Of a stretch of 64,000 bases of DNA, positions 26,359-34,550 are shown one piece after another (the first letter of the stretch is position 1; each line of letters starts with the position of its first letter). Made by a program: the position numbers and the translations under genes. Under the pieces are notes generated by a model that worked only from the letters and a program-made list of their open reading frames with translations, had not been told where the DNA came from and searched no databases. Source of the DNA: Paractinoplanes ovalisporus (GTDB lineage Bacteria; Actinomycetota; Actinomycetes; Mycobacteriales; Micromonosporaceae). The stretch lies in NCBI RefSeq assembly GCF_016834655.1, contig NZ_JAENHP010000027.1, forward strand, positions 62,001 to 126,000, given 5' to 3'.

Positions 26359-26449
26359 GCTCGCTTTGCGGGCTCGCTTTGCGGGCTCGCTTTGCGGGCT
26401 CGCTTTGCGGGCTCGCTTTGTCGGCTCGCTTTGTCGGCTCGCTTTGTCG
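26359..26449. repeat. Seven tandem 13-bp repeats
   Basis: The unit GCTCGCTTTGCGG occurs four times, then changes to GCTCGCTTTGTCG for three more, giving a homogenised block at each end. It lies between the ATP-grasp stop (26336) and the DUF5990 start (26490). No gene is supported here. Confidence 0.9.
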
Positions 26450-26489
26450 GCTCGTCGTTCTGTCGGACCCCCGGGCTAGGGTCGTTCTC

Positions 26490-26933
26490 GTGCTGATCCG
26501 GCTGCTCGGTAATGACCTGCCCGCCCACCGCGGTGGGGGCCAGGCCGATGCTCTGCGCCTGGCCAACGTGCACGTCGGGGTGCAGCGGCAGCGTGACGTG
26601 GTCTCGCGCTTCCCGGCGTGGGCGGCGTCGGCCGAGTGGGAGTTCGAGATCACCTCGCGCGAGATCGACGAGCTGCTCGACGTGGGCGGGCCCTGGGTGC
26701 ACGGGCGGCCGGGGGCCCGGTTCCTCTATCTGAGCTGGGGCAACGTCAGCGGCGACGAGTTCCACATGTTCCGGCGGGCCAAGCTCATGTTCGGTGACGT
26801 GCCGACCGCCGTTCTGCGTGGCGCCCACGACGGCGCGGGCGTGCTGACCGGGTCGCTCGGGCTCACCGACGCGGCCGGTGACCCGGTCTGTGCCCGGGTG
26901 CGGCCGCCCGCGATCGTCTGGGAGCTGCGATGA
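26490..26933 (+). CDS. DUF5990 family protein
   Basis: The start is GTG 26490; the product has 147 residues. The family pattern is clear: IRLLGNDLPAHRGGG, NVHVGVQRQRDVV, then GPWVHGRPGARFLYLSWGNV and MFRRAKLMFGDVPTAVL. This is a small beta-rich domain seen in actinomycetes, with no known activity. It overlaps the SNF2 gene by ATGA and precedes the SWIM gene, so all three are one operon. The genes may serve one DNA-linked function, but that is an inference from position. Confidence 0.85.
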   Translation: MLIRLLGNDLPAHRGGGQADALRLANVHVGVQRQRDVVSRFPAWAASAEWEFEITSREIDELLDVGGPWVHGRPGARFLYLSWGNVSGDEFHMFRRAKLMFGDVPTAVLRGAHDGAGVLTGSLGLTDAAGDPVCARVRPPAIVWELR

Positions 26934-29900
26934 CCGACCTGGTCGCGGCCGAGACGCGGGTGTTGCACGGGTTCGTCGGGCGTGACGGCTCGCTCAACCT
27001 CTGGGGCGAGGGGCCGTCCTTCGCGTTGCCGGCCTCGCTGCTGCCGGCGGGGGAGGAGCGATCGGCCACCCTCGTGCTGCCCTCGACCAGCGCCGGGCCG
27101 CTGCCGTCGCCGTTCCTCGGCGTGCCGCCCCGCCGCGGCACCCCGAAACTGCGGGCCTGGCCGGTGCCGGCGGTGACCGTCCCGTTCCTCGACGCCGACG
27201 TGGCGGCCGAGTTCGACGGGCGGCTCGGCCGCTCGGTCGAGTGGATGATCGAGCTCTGCGAGTTCGCGGCCGACCTGGTCCGCCGCGGGCGGGTGCTGCC
27301 CGCCGTCCACCCCCACGGCCCGACCGCCCGCTGGCGGCCCGTGCTCACCGGCTTCGACACCGTCCACCGCGACGACCTGCTGCGGCGGATGCCCGCGGCC
27401 GCCCGGGCCGAACGCGCCCGCCCCGGTGACGTGGCCGGGCTGCCCGCCGAAGACGCCCTGGCCGCCGCCCTCGAACGCCTCGTCGACGGTCTGGTCCGCA
27501 CCCGGCTGGCCGAGGCCGGCGTGCAGCTAGGCGAGGGCTGGCTGGCCGCGCTCACCGGCGAACCCGGGTTCTCCGCCGCCCCCGCCCTCGTCGACGAGCT
27601 GGCCGACCGCCTCGACGCCTGGCACACCAGCGCGGTCACCGGGGCCGCGGTGCGGCTCTGCTTCCGGCTCAGCCACCTGGCCGAGCTCGAACCCGACGAA
27701 CCCGACGCCGTGAACCCCGACCCGGCTGTCGTCCCGGCCCGCGACGCGTGGCTGCTCGAGTTCCTGCTCCAGGCGGTCGACGAACCCAGCGCGATGGTCA
27801 CCGCGGCCGACGTCTGGCGCGACAGCTACGCCCCGCTGCGCCGCTGGACCAGCCACCCGCAGGAACGCCTGCTGGGCGCGCTCGGCCGGGCCGCCCGGCT
27901 CTACCCCGACCTCGAGGCGGCGCTGCGGGTGCCCCGCCCGGTCGACATGGTGCTCGACACCGAGGAGGCCCACCGCTTCCTCACCCACGCGGCCACGCTC
28001 GAAGAGGCGGGCCACGGTGTTCTGCTGCCGGCCTGGTGGCGCGACAAGCCCGGCCTCGGGTTCGGCCTCAACCTGCGCCCCCGCGACCCGATCCCGGCCG
28101 TGCTGCGCGACCAGGCGGCCGATCTCGCCCACCTCGTCGACTACGACTGGGGGCTGGCCCTGGGCGGGCGCGTGCTCACCTCGGAGGAACTGGCCGACCT
28201 CGCCAAGGCCAAGGTTCCGCTCGTGCGGCTGAGGGGCCGCTGGGTCTACCTCGATGCCGACCGCCTCGACGCCGGGCTGCGCTTCCTCGCGCGTGGCGGC
28301 GGCACGATGACCGCGGGCAACGCGCTGCGCACGATCAAACTGCTGCCGCCCGAGGATCTGCCGCTGCCGGTGACCGCCGTCAGCGGCGAAGGGTGGGCGG
28401 CGCGGTTGCTCTCGGGCGAGCTCGAGGGGGAGTTGGAGCTGCTCGACACGCCCGCTGCGTTCGAGGGGGAGCTCCGGGCGTACCAGCGAAGGGGTTTCTC
28501 CTGGCTGGCCTTCCTCGATCGGCTCGGGCTCGGGGCATGCCTGGCCGACGACATGGGGCTGGGCAAGACCATTCAGTTGATCGCCCTGCTGTTGCACCGG
28601 CGGCCGGGGCCGGTTCTGCTCATCTGTCCGCTGTCGGTGATCGGCAACTGGCAGCGGGAGTTCGCCCGTTTCGCGCCATCCCTGACCGTGCACGTGCTGC
28701 ACGGCGCTGACCGCCATGTCGGTGCTCTTTCTTCCGGGTTCGCTGCTTCCTTCTCTGGGTCCGCTGATTCTTCTTCCAGGCCTGCTGCTTCCTCTTCCGG
28801 GTCTGCCGCTTCTCCTTCCGGGCCCGCTTCCTTCTCCGGGCCCGCTTCCTTCTCCGGGCCCGCTTCCTTCTCCGGGCCCGCTTCCTTCTCCGGGCCCGCT
28901 TCCTCTTCCTCCGCCGCTTCCGCCGACGTTGTGCTCACGACGTACTCGACCGCGGTCCGCGACGCCGACCTGCTTTCCGCGGTGCAGTGGGACCGGGTCG
29001 TGCTTGATGAGGCCCAGCATGTGAAGAACAGCGCCGGGGCGGCCGCGCGCGCGATCCGCCGCTTCCCGTCGCGCATGCGGATCGCGCTGACCGGCACGCC
29101 GGTGGAGAACCGCCTGGCCGAACTGTGGTCGATCCTCGACTACCTCAATCCGGGTGTGCTCGCCTCGGCCCACACGTTCCGCGCCCGCTTCGCCGTGCCC
29201 ATCGAGCGCTACGCCGACGAGGAGGCGGCCGCGCGGCTGCGCCAGGCGACCCGGCCCTACCTGCTGCGCCGCGTCAAGAACGATCCGATCGTCATCAACG
29301 ACCTGCCCGACAAGCAGCACGTCCGCCACCTGTGCGGGCTCACCGGGGAACAGTCGACGCTCTACCGCGCGATCCTCGACGAGATGACCACCAAGCTCGA
29401 CGAGACCACCGAGCGGTGGAACAAGGGCATCGTGCTGGCCGGGATGACCAAGCTGAAGCAGGCCTGCGTCCACCCGGCGCTGCTGCTCGGCGACGGGTCA
29501 CCGCTGCCCGGCCGCTCGGGCAAGCTGGAACGCCTCGAAGAGATCGTCGACGGCGCCCTCGCGCAGGGTGAGAGCGTTCTGTGCTTCACCCAGTTCGCCA
29601 AGTTCGGCGCCATGCTGACACCCCACCTGGCGGCCCGGTTCGGGGTGACGGTGCGCTACCTGCACGGTGGCGTCGCGCGGGGCGCCCGCGACGAGATGGT
29701 CGCCGCGTTCCAGGCTTCCTCCGGGCCCGAGATCTTCGTGCTGTCGCTGAAGGCCGGCGGCACCGGGCTCAACCTGACCGCGGCCAACCACGTGGTGCAC
29801 GTCGACCGCTGGTGGAACCCGGCGACCGAGGCCCAGGCGACCGACCGCGCGTTCCGGATCGGCCAGCGCCGCGACGTCACCGTGCACACGCTGGTCTGCC

Positions 29901-30055
29901 TGGGCACGCTCGAGGAACGCATCGACCGGCTGCTCGCCGACAAGGGCGTGCTGGCCGAACGCGTGGTCGGCAACGGCGAGGGCTGGCTGACCGCACTGTC
30001 CACCACGGAGCTGCGGGAGCTGCTCACCCTCGCGCCGGAGGCCATCGTTGACTGA
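26930..30055 (+). CDS. SNF2-family DNA translocase/helicase with inserted repeat loop
   Basis: This 1041-residue protein has an N-terminal SNF2-associated region of about 480 residues, then the two-lobed ATPase. Motif I is ADDMGLGKTIQ (near residue 540), Ia is LICPLSVIGNW, II is VLDEAQHVKN (near 690), III is ALTGTPVENRL, and the later motifs include SLKAGGTGLNLT and RWWNPATEAQATDRAFRIGQ. It should remodel protein-DNA complexes using ATP. Between motifs Ia and II, where relatives have a short turn, about 68 residues of Ser/Ala/Gly/Pro repeats are inserted (about residues 597-665). The reading frame and all motifs survive. It overlaps both neighbours. Confidence 0.95.
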   Translation: MTDLVAAETRVLHGFVGRDGSLNLWGEGPSFALPASLLPAGEERSATLVLPSTSAGPLPSPFLGVPPRRGTPKLRAWPVPAVTVPFLDADVAAEFDGRLGRSVEWMIELCEFAADLVRRGRVLPAVHPHGPTARWRPVLTGFDTVHRDDLLRRMPAAARAERARPGDVAGLPAEDALAAALERLVDGLVRTRLAEAGVQLGEGWLAALTGEPGFSAAPALVDELADRLDAWHTSAVTGAAVRLCFRLSHLAELEPDEPDAVNPDPAVVPARDAWLLEFLLQAVDEPSAMVTAADVWRDSYAPLRRWTSHPQERLLGALGRAARLYPDLEAALRVPRPVDMVLDTEEAHRFLTHAATLEEAGHGVLLPAWWRDKPGLGFGLNLRPRDPIPAVLRDQAADLAHLVDYDWGLALGGRVLTSEELADLAKAKVPLVRLRGRWVYLDADRLDAGLRFLARGGGTMTAGNALRTIKLLPPEDLPLPVTAVSGEGWAARLLSGELEGELELLDTPAAFEGELRAYQRRGFSWLAFLDRLGLGACLADDMGLGKTIQLIALLLHRRPGPVLLICPLSVIGNWQREFARFAPSLTVHVLHGADRHVGALSSGFAASFSGSADSSSRPAASSSGSAASPSGPASFSGPASFSGPASFSGPASFSGPASSSSAASADVVLTTYSTAVRDADLLSAVQWDRVVLDEAQHVKNSAGAAARAIRRFPSRMRIALTGTPVENRLAELWSILDYLNPGVLASAHTFRARFAVPIERYADEEAAARLRQATRPYLLRRVKNDPIVINDLPDKQHVRHLCGLTGEQSTLYRAILDEMTTKLDETTERWNKGIVLAGMTKLKQACVHPALLLGDGSPLPGRSGKLERLEEIVDGALAQGESVLCFTQFAKFGAMLTPHLAARFGVTVRYLHGGVARGARDEMVAAFQASSGPEIFVLSLKAGGTGLNLTAANHVVHVDRWWNPATEAQATDRAFRIGQRRDVTVHTLVCLGTLEERIDRLLADKGVLAERVVGNGEGWLTALSTTELRELLTLAPEAIVD
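28820..28909. repeat. Five 18-bp repeats inside the SNF2 gene
   Basis: The unit GGGCCCGCTTCCTTCTCC repeats five times without a break (the last copy has changes near its end). It encodes Gly-Pro-Ala-Ser-Phe-Ser. Looser C/T-rich sequence flanks it on both sides (28720-28925). Confidence 0.95.
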
Positions 30056-31034
30056 GCTGCCGGTGGCCTTCCTGGGAACCTTCGAGTCGTTGCGGATGGG
30101 GCCGACGTTCGCGCGGGGGCGGCGCGACGAGCGGGCCGGGCACGTTCGCAGCCTGACCATCTCGTCCAGCCTGGTGGTGGCGCAGGTGCGCGGGCCCGAC
30201 GATCCGCGGGCGTTCCGGTCGCGGATCGCGGTGCGGGCGTTCGGGGCGTCCGAGTGGGCGGCGGTGTCGTCGGCGCTGGCCGGGGAGGCCAGGTTCGTGG
30301 CCCAGCTGCTCGACGGGCGGATGCCGGGCGGGATCGGCGAGGTGTTCTCGTCGGCCGGGTTGAGCCTGGTGCCGTTGTCGCTCGACGAGGTGGCGATGGA
30401 CTGCACATGCGAGCGGTGGCCGATGCCGTGCGTGCATCTGGCGGCGACCTGTTATGCGCTGGCGCGCAGCTTCCAGGAGGATCCGTTCGGTGCCTTCGCC
30501 TGGCGGGGGCGGGGGCGGGACGAGCTGCTGACCCACCTGCGGGAGTTGCGCGGTGCCATAGCCGTGACGCGGGACAATCCGGGCTCTGCCTCGCGGGGCG
30601 CTTCCGCTTCGCGCGCCGCTTCTTCCGGCCCGGCTTCCTCCTCCGTTTCCCCCGACGCCGCCTCCTCCACTTCCGCCGGGGCCGGGTTCTCCGCTCCCGC
30701 CGGGGCGGCCTTTGGAGGTGCCACCTCCACGTCCTCGGCGGGTTCTTCCGCGCCCGGGGGCCCCTCTTCTTCCCACCCTGCTGAACCTCCCTTCTCCGAC
30801 CCCGCTGGGCCTCCCTTCTCCGACTCTCCGGAGGCTGATCTCGGGGAGAGCCTGGGCGAGGTGGCCGATTTCTGGGGCTCGTCGTTGCCGGCGGCGGTGC
30901 CGACGGGCGCGCGGCCCGGGGGCGTGACCAGGCCGGACACGCTGCTCGACCAACTCGATCCGCCGCCGCTGGCCGAGGGCGGGCGGCCGATCGTGGACGT
31001 CCTGCGGCCCGCCTATCTGGCGCTGCCCTCCTAG
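30048..31034 (+). CDS. SWIM zinc-finger protein with low-complexity tail
   Basis: The start is TTG 30048, inside the SNF2 stop region; the product has 328 residues. The SWIM finger reads DCTCERWPMPCVHLAATCY (near residues 114-132), matching CxCx(n)CxH. SWIM domains bind DNA or proteins and commonly pair with SNF2 ATPases in bacteria. After about residue 180 the protein turns into Ser/Ala/Pro/Gly-rich sequence, with a repeated PPFSDPAG-like element, up to residue 265. A short conserved end (DTLLDQLDPPPL...YLAL) follows. It is translated with the SNF2 gene. Confidence 0.9.
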   Translation: MTELPVAFLGTFESLRMGPTFARGRRDERAGHVRSLTISSSLVVAQVRGPDDPRAFRSRIAVRAFGASEWAAVSSALAGEARFVAQLLDGRMPGGIGEVFSSAGLSLVPLSLDEVAMDCTCERWPMPCVHLAATCYALARSFQEDPFGAFAWRGRGRDELLTHLRELRGAIAVTRDNPGSASRGASASRAASSGPASSSVSPDAASSTSAGAGFSAPAGAAFGGATSTSSAGSSAPGGPSSSHPAEPPFSDPAGPPFSDSPEADLGESLGEVADFWGSSLPAAVPTGARPGGVTRPDTLLDQLDPPPLAEGGRPIVDVLRPAYLALPS

Positions 31035-31194
31035 CGCCGTCCGGCTGCTCCTCCGCTGTTTTGCTGAGCGCTCCCTCCGCTGTTCGGACAGTGGTGATCC
31101 ACTAACGAAGTACACGCTCCGAAACCTTCCCGTGACATTCTGTGCACGTGGTGTCCTTCTCGAGGCATAGCGTTTTGTCAAGAGAAGGTGTGAT

Positions 31195-31779
31195 ATGAAC
31201 CGTATTACCCGAATGCTTACGGTCACCGGCCTCGGCCTGATCGCGGGTGTCACCATGGGTGCGGGTCCGGCCATGGCGGCCACCGGGACTGACGCCGGCA
31301 CGTCGAAGACGTCCAGCGCCTCCCAGGACAACCGTCGTGACCGTGTTGTCGGGTACTACCGCAGCTACGGCGCGTGCGTCATCGCCGGCCGTATCGGTGA
31401 GCGTTTCGACCGCTGGGACGACTTCGACTGCGACCGCGTGGGTCGCCGTACGTTCGCCCTCGAGGTCAGCTGGGACCGCGACTGGCGCTGGAACGACCGC
31501 GGCCACGGCCGCCCGTGGTTCCACGACCGTGACCGTGACCACCGTGACCGCGACCACCGCGACCGCGACCACCGTGACCGTGACCGTGACCGTGACCGCG
31601 ACCGCGACCGTGACGGCGACCGTGACCGTGACGGCGACCGTGACCGTGGTGGCGACCGTGACCGTGGTGGCGACCGTGACCGTGGTGGCGACCGCGACCG
31701 TGGTGGCGACCGCGACCGTGGTGGCGACCGGGACCGTGGCGGCATGGACAGCGACCGGGCCGACCGCCCCGCTGCCTGA
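31195..31779 (+). CDS. Secreted protein with Arg-Asp repeat tail
   Basis: The start is ATG 31195 behind GAGAAGG. A clean signal peptide (MNRITRMLTVTGLGLIAG...AMAA) is cleaved near residue 29. A 75-residue middle part holds two cysteines (YGACVIAG and DFDCDRVG) and many aromatic residues. The last 90 residues are Arg/Asp/Gly: HRDRD, then RDRD, then six or more GGDRDR units. Alternating charges make this a soluble, strongly zwitterionic, disordered tail, perhaps for binding metal or wall polymer. It is followed by a strong hairpin. The role is unknown. The opposite frames are also open here because of the repeats, but they lack a signal peptide and a ribosome site. Confidence 0.85.
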   Translation: MNRITRMLTVTGLGLIAGVTMGAGPAMAATGTDAGTSKTSSASQDNRRDRVVGYYRSYGACVIAGRIGERFDRWDDFDCDRVGRRTFALEVSWDRDWRWNDRGHGRPWFHDRDRDHRDRDHRDRDHRDRDRDRDRDRDRDGDRDRDGDRDRGGDRDRGGDRDRGGDRDRGGDRDRGGDRDRGGMDSDRADRPAA

Positions 31780-31794
31780 CAACATCAGTAGCAC

Positions 31795-31828
31795 GACGAG
31801 CCACGGCCTCTCGGGGCCGTGGCTCGTC
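31795..31828 (+). terminator. Perfect 14-bp hairpin after the Arg-Asp gene
   Basis: GACGAGCCACGGCC (31795-31808) and its exact complement (31815-31828) pair around a 6-nt loop, 15 bp past the stop. There is no T-run, as is common for actinomycete terminators. Confidence 0.8.
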
Positions 31829-31901
31829 CACGTTCTCCACCTGCGACGGCTCGCACCGACACCGCGGGCGGTGACGTCCGCACGGCGCCGGGCGGCATCG
31901 T

Positions 31902-32015
31902 CGTCCCGCGGCCCGGTTGTCGTCCCGCGGCCCGGTTGTCGTCCCGCGGCCCGATTGTCGTCCCGCGGCCCGGTTGTCGTCCCACAGCCCGGTCGTCTGG
32001 CCGCGGTCTGGTCGT
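31902..32015. repeat. Six tandem 19-bp repeats decaying to the right
   Basis: The unit CGTCCCGCGGCCCGGTTGT is exact or nearly so in the first four copies (31902-31977) and then drifts in the next two. It sits in the gap before the convergent zinc-ribbon SDR gene and is not coding. Confidence 0.9.
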
Positions 32016-32046
32016 CAGGCCACGGTATCGAGTCGGTCGGGTTCGG

Positions 32047-33513
32047 CTACCAGGCGATCGGGGCGTAGTCCTTCAGGAAGATGCCGTACAGGTCTTCGCC
32101 GGCCTCGCCGCGGACGATCGGGTCATAGACGCGGGCCGCACCGTCGACCAGGTCGAGCGGGGCGTGGAAGCCCTCCTCGGCCAGGCGCATCTTGGTCGGG
32201 TGGGGACGTTCGTCGGTGATCCAGCCGGTGTCGACGCTGGTCATCAGGATGCCGTCGGCGAACATGTCGACCGCGCTGGTGCGGGTCAGCATGTTGAGCG
32301 CGGCCTTGGCCATGTTGGTGTGCGGGTGACCGGCACCCTTGTAGCCACGGCTGAAGATGCCCTCCATGGCCGACACGTTCACCACGTACCGGCGGGGGAA
32401 GGGTGACTGCTTCATCGCCTCGCGCAGCCGGCTGACCAGCACGAACGGCGCCGTCACGTTGCACAGCTGCACCTCGAGCAGTTCGAGCGGGTCGACCTCG
32501 TGCACCCGGTCGCTCCAGCTGTTCGTCGGCGTGGTGTCGGGCACCAGGCCGCCGGCGTCGATCGCGACCGAACGGGCGGTCAGCGCCATCTCGGTGATCT
32601 GCTGCGGCGTCAGCACGGGCGCACCCGTGGTCAGCGCGGCGGCCGGTGAGACGCCCGCGGTGCCGAAATATTCCAGCTCGGGCAGCGGCCCGTTCGGCAG
32701 CGACTCCGCTTCGGCGGCGGCGATGGCCGCGTACGAGCCGGGGGTGCGCCGGACCGTCTGGGCCGCGTTGTTGATGATGATGTCGAGGTGGCCGCGCGCG
32801 GCGACCGAGTCGGCGAGGCCCACGACCTGGGCCGGGTCGCGCAGATCGAGCCCGACCACCCGCAGCCGGTGCATCCAGTCGCCGCTGTCGGGCATGGCCG
32901 AGAACCGGCGTACGGCGTCGTGCGGGAACCGCGTCGTGATGGTCAGATCGGCCCCGTCCCGCAGCAGCCGGAGCGCGATGTACATGCCGATCTTGGCCCG
33001 CCCACCGGTCAGCAGCGCCCGCCGCCCCGCGAGGTCGGTCCGCGCGTCCCGCCGCTCGTGATTGAGCACGGCGCACGTCGGGCAGAGCTGGTGATAGAAC
33101 GCGTCGACCTGCGTGTACCGCTGCTTGCACACGTAGCAGCCGCGAGCCTGGTGCAGCACGCCCGCGGTGGCCGCCTTGACGCTGGACCGCAGCGGGATCC
33201 CCGCGGTCTCGTCGTCGATGCGCCCCGGAGCCCCGGTCGCGGTCGCCTCGGTGACCGCCCGGTCGTTGGCCAGGATCGCGTCACGGCGCTCCCGCCGGCG
33301 CTTGTGCTTCACCGTCTTGAACAGGGCAGCGGTGGCCCGCCGCACCGCCACGGCGTCGGGGTGCTCCGTGGGAAGTGCTTCCACCTCAGCGATCACCGCA
33401 AGACACAGCGCCAGCCGCTCGGCGTCCACGCCCGCGGTCGTCGTTCCGGCGTCCACGCCGGCGGTCGTCGTTTCGGCGTCCACGTCCGCGGTCGTCGTTG
33501 CTTCGCCCATCAT
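32047..33513 (-). CDS. Zinc-ribbon SDR oxidoreductase lacking the catalytic Tyr
   Basis: These 488 residues begin with a short repeat (TTTAGVDAx, three copies), a helical stretch, then a zinc ribbon with Cys126, Cys129, Cys144 and Cys147. A Rossmann SDR domain follows. The cofactor loop is TGGRAKIG rather than TGxxxGIG; IINNAAQT is the NNAG equivalent, and Ser381 is in VVNVSAMEG. In SDRs a Tyr lies four residues before the active Lys. Here HPHTNMAKAAL puts Thr399 before Lys403. HPHTNMAK is probably the family's own motif, so the chemistry is likely changed rather than broken. The substrate is unknown. An alternative start is at 33510. Confidence 0.87.
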   Translation of the reverse strand: MMGEATTTADVDAETTTAGVDAGTTTAGVDAERLALCLAVIAEVEALPTEHPDAVAVRRATAALFKTVKHKRRRERRDAILANDRAVTEATATGAPGRIDDETAGIPLRSSVKAATAGVLHQARGCYVCKQRYTQVDAFYHQLCPTCAVLNHERRDARTDLAGRRALLTGGRAKIGMYIALRLLRDGADLTITTRFPHDAVRRFSAMPDSGDWMHRLRVVGLDLRDPAQVVGLADSVAARGHLDIIINNAAQTVRRTPGSYAAIAAAEAESLPNGPLPELEYFGTAGVSPAAALTTGAPVLTPQQITEMALTARSVAIDAGGLVPDTTPTNSWSDRVHEVDPLELLEVQLCNVTAPFVLVSRLREAMKQSPFPRRYVVNVSAMEGIFSRGYKGAGHPHTNMAKAALNMLTRTSAVDMFADGILMTSVDTGWITDERPHPTKMRLAEEGFHAPLDLVDGAARVYDPIVRGEAGEDLYGIFLKDYAPIAW

Positions 33514-33635
33514 CCGAACAAATTCCGTCCTTCAAATCCCGATCCGTCGCTGGAACTGTACTGAGCCCGCCGACTGATCGACCGCCCAACTCCCACCTGA
33601 AGAACTTCCCGCCCAGCTCCCGACCCCGCCCGGGG

Positions 33636-34433
33636 TCATCGGGCGGTCAGCGTGGCCATCTTGGCCGCGTCCGGGCTGCCCGGCTCGGCTGTGAGAAGCA
33701 CCAGGCGCAGCTCGGCGTCGTGCACGGTGAGAATTTCGCAGTCCAGGGTGACCTCGCCGACCAGCGGGTTCATGACGGTCTTGCGCTGGCCACCGTGACG
33801 GGCGACGACCGGTTGCTCCCACAGCGCGGCGAACCGGTCGCTGACCCGGCGCAGTTCGGCGACCAGGGCGGGTATCCGCGGGTCGGCGGGGTAGCGGGAT
33901 GCGGTCTCGCGCAGATCGGCCACGAGCGATTGCTCGTGCCGCTCGAAGTCCGGGATCCGGACCGGCAGGTCGTCGGTGGCGAAGATCAGCCAGGGGGAGT
34001 TGCGGCGGCGCCCGGTGATGGTGTCCGGGTCCTGGAACAGCCGCGCCCAGGCCCGGTTCGCGGTCAGCAGCGTCCAGGTCAGGTCATAGACGGCCAGGGG
34101 CGCCTCGGTGAGGCGCTCGGCCATCCGCAGCACGCCCGGCGTGACGTGCCGGGGCACGGTCCCGTCCGGGGGCAGATGGTGTCCGGCCAGGCGGGCCAGC
34201 AGGTCGTACTCCTCGCGGTTGAGCCGCAGTGCCCGCGCCAGCGCGCGGATGACGTCGATGCTCGGGCGGGCCCGGTCCTGTTCCATGCGTTTGATGTAGT
34301 CGGTGGAAACGCCCGCCAGCGTGGCCAGTTCCGCGCGGCGTAGTCCCGGGGTGCGTCGCGCTTGGTCACCGACGGGCAGGCCGGCGCTGTCCGGACTCAC
34401 CCGGCGTCGCCACGCCTGCAGGACCGGGCCCAT
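33636..34433 (-). CDS. XRE-type regulator with MmyB-like ligand domain
   Basis: I chose ATG 34433, with GGAG six bases upstream, giving 265 residues; in-frame ATGs at 34439 and 34448 are possible. The helix-turn-helix is RRTPGLRRAELATLAGVSTDYIKRMEQ in outline, with the usual MmyB lead-in. The C-terminal PAS-like domain (LAVYDLTWTLLTANRAWARLFQD and NPLVGEVTLDCEILTVHDAELRLVLLTAEPGS) matches MmyB-like proteins, which may bind fatty acids. It faces the alpha/beta hydrolase gene across 117 bp and is probably its repressor. Confidence 0.92.
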   Translation of the reverse strand: MGPVLQAWRRRVSPDSAGLPVGDQARRTPGLRRAELATLAGVSTDYIKRMEQDRARPSIDVIRALARALRLNREEYDLLARLAGHHLPPDGTVPRHVTPGVLRMAERLTEAPLAVYDLTWTLLTANRAWARLFQDPDTITGRRRNSPWLIFATDDLPVRIPDFERHEQSLVADLRETASRYPADPRIPALVAELRRVSDRFAALWEQPVVARHGGQRKTVMNPLVGEVTLDCEILTVHDAELRLVLLTAEPGSPDAAKMATLTAR

Positions 34434-34550
34434 GGTCATCTCCGCCATCTGTTGATCATGCCCTCTTCCGGCTGTATTCCCTCTGAGGGGGACGAGCCGG
34501 GCCCCCTTCCCGCAGCATGACGGGGCGCCACCGTGGAGAAGGAGGCCGGC

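Noticed and set aside
25134-26828. Minus-strand frame with QSEPAKRARKASP repeats
   Set aside because: It crosses the antisense of the ATP-grasp gene and the 13-bp repeat; the repeat explains its appearance.
31247-32068. Thr/Ala/Val-rich frame over the Arg-Asp gene
   Set aside because: It is a shifted reading of the repeat. The chosen frame has a signal peptide, a ribosome site and a terminator right after its stop.
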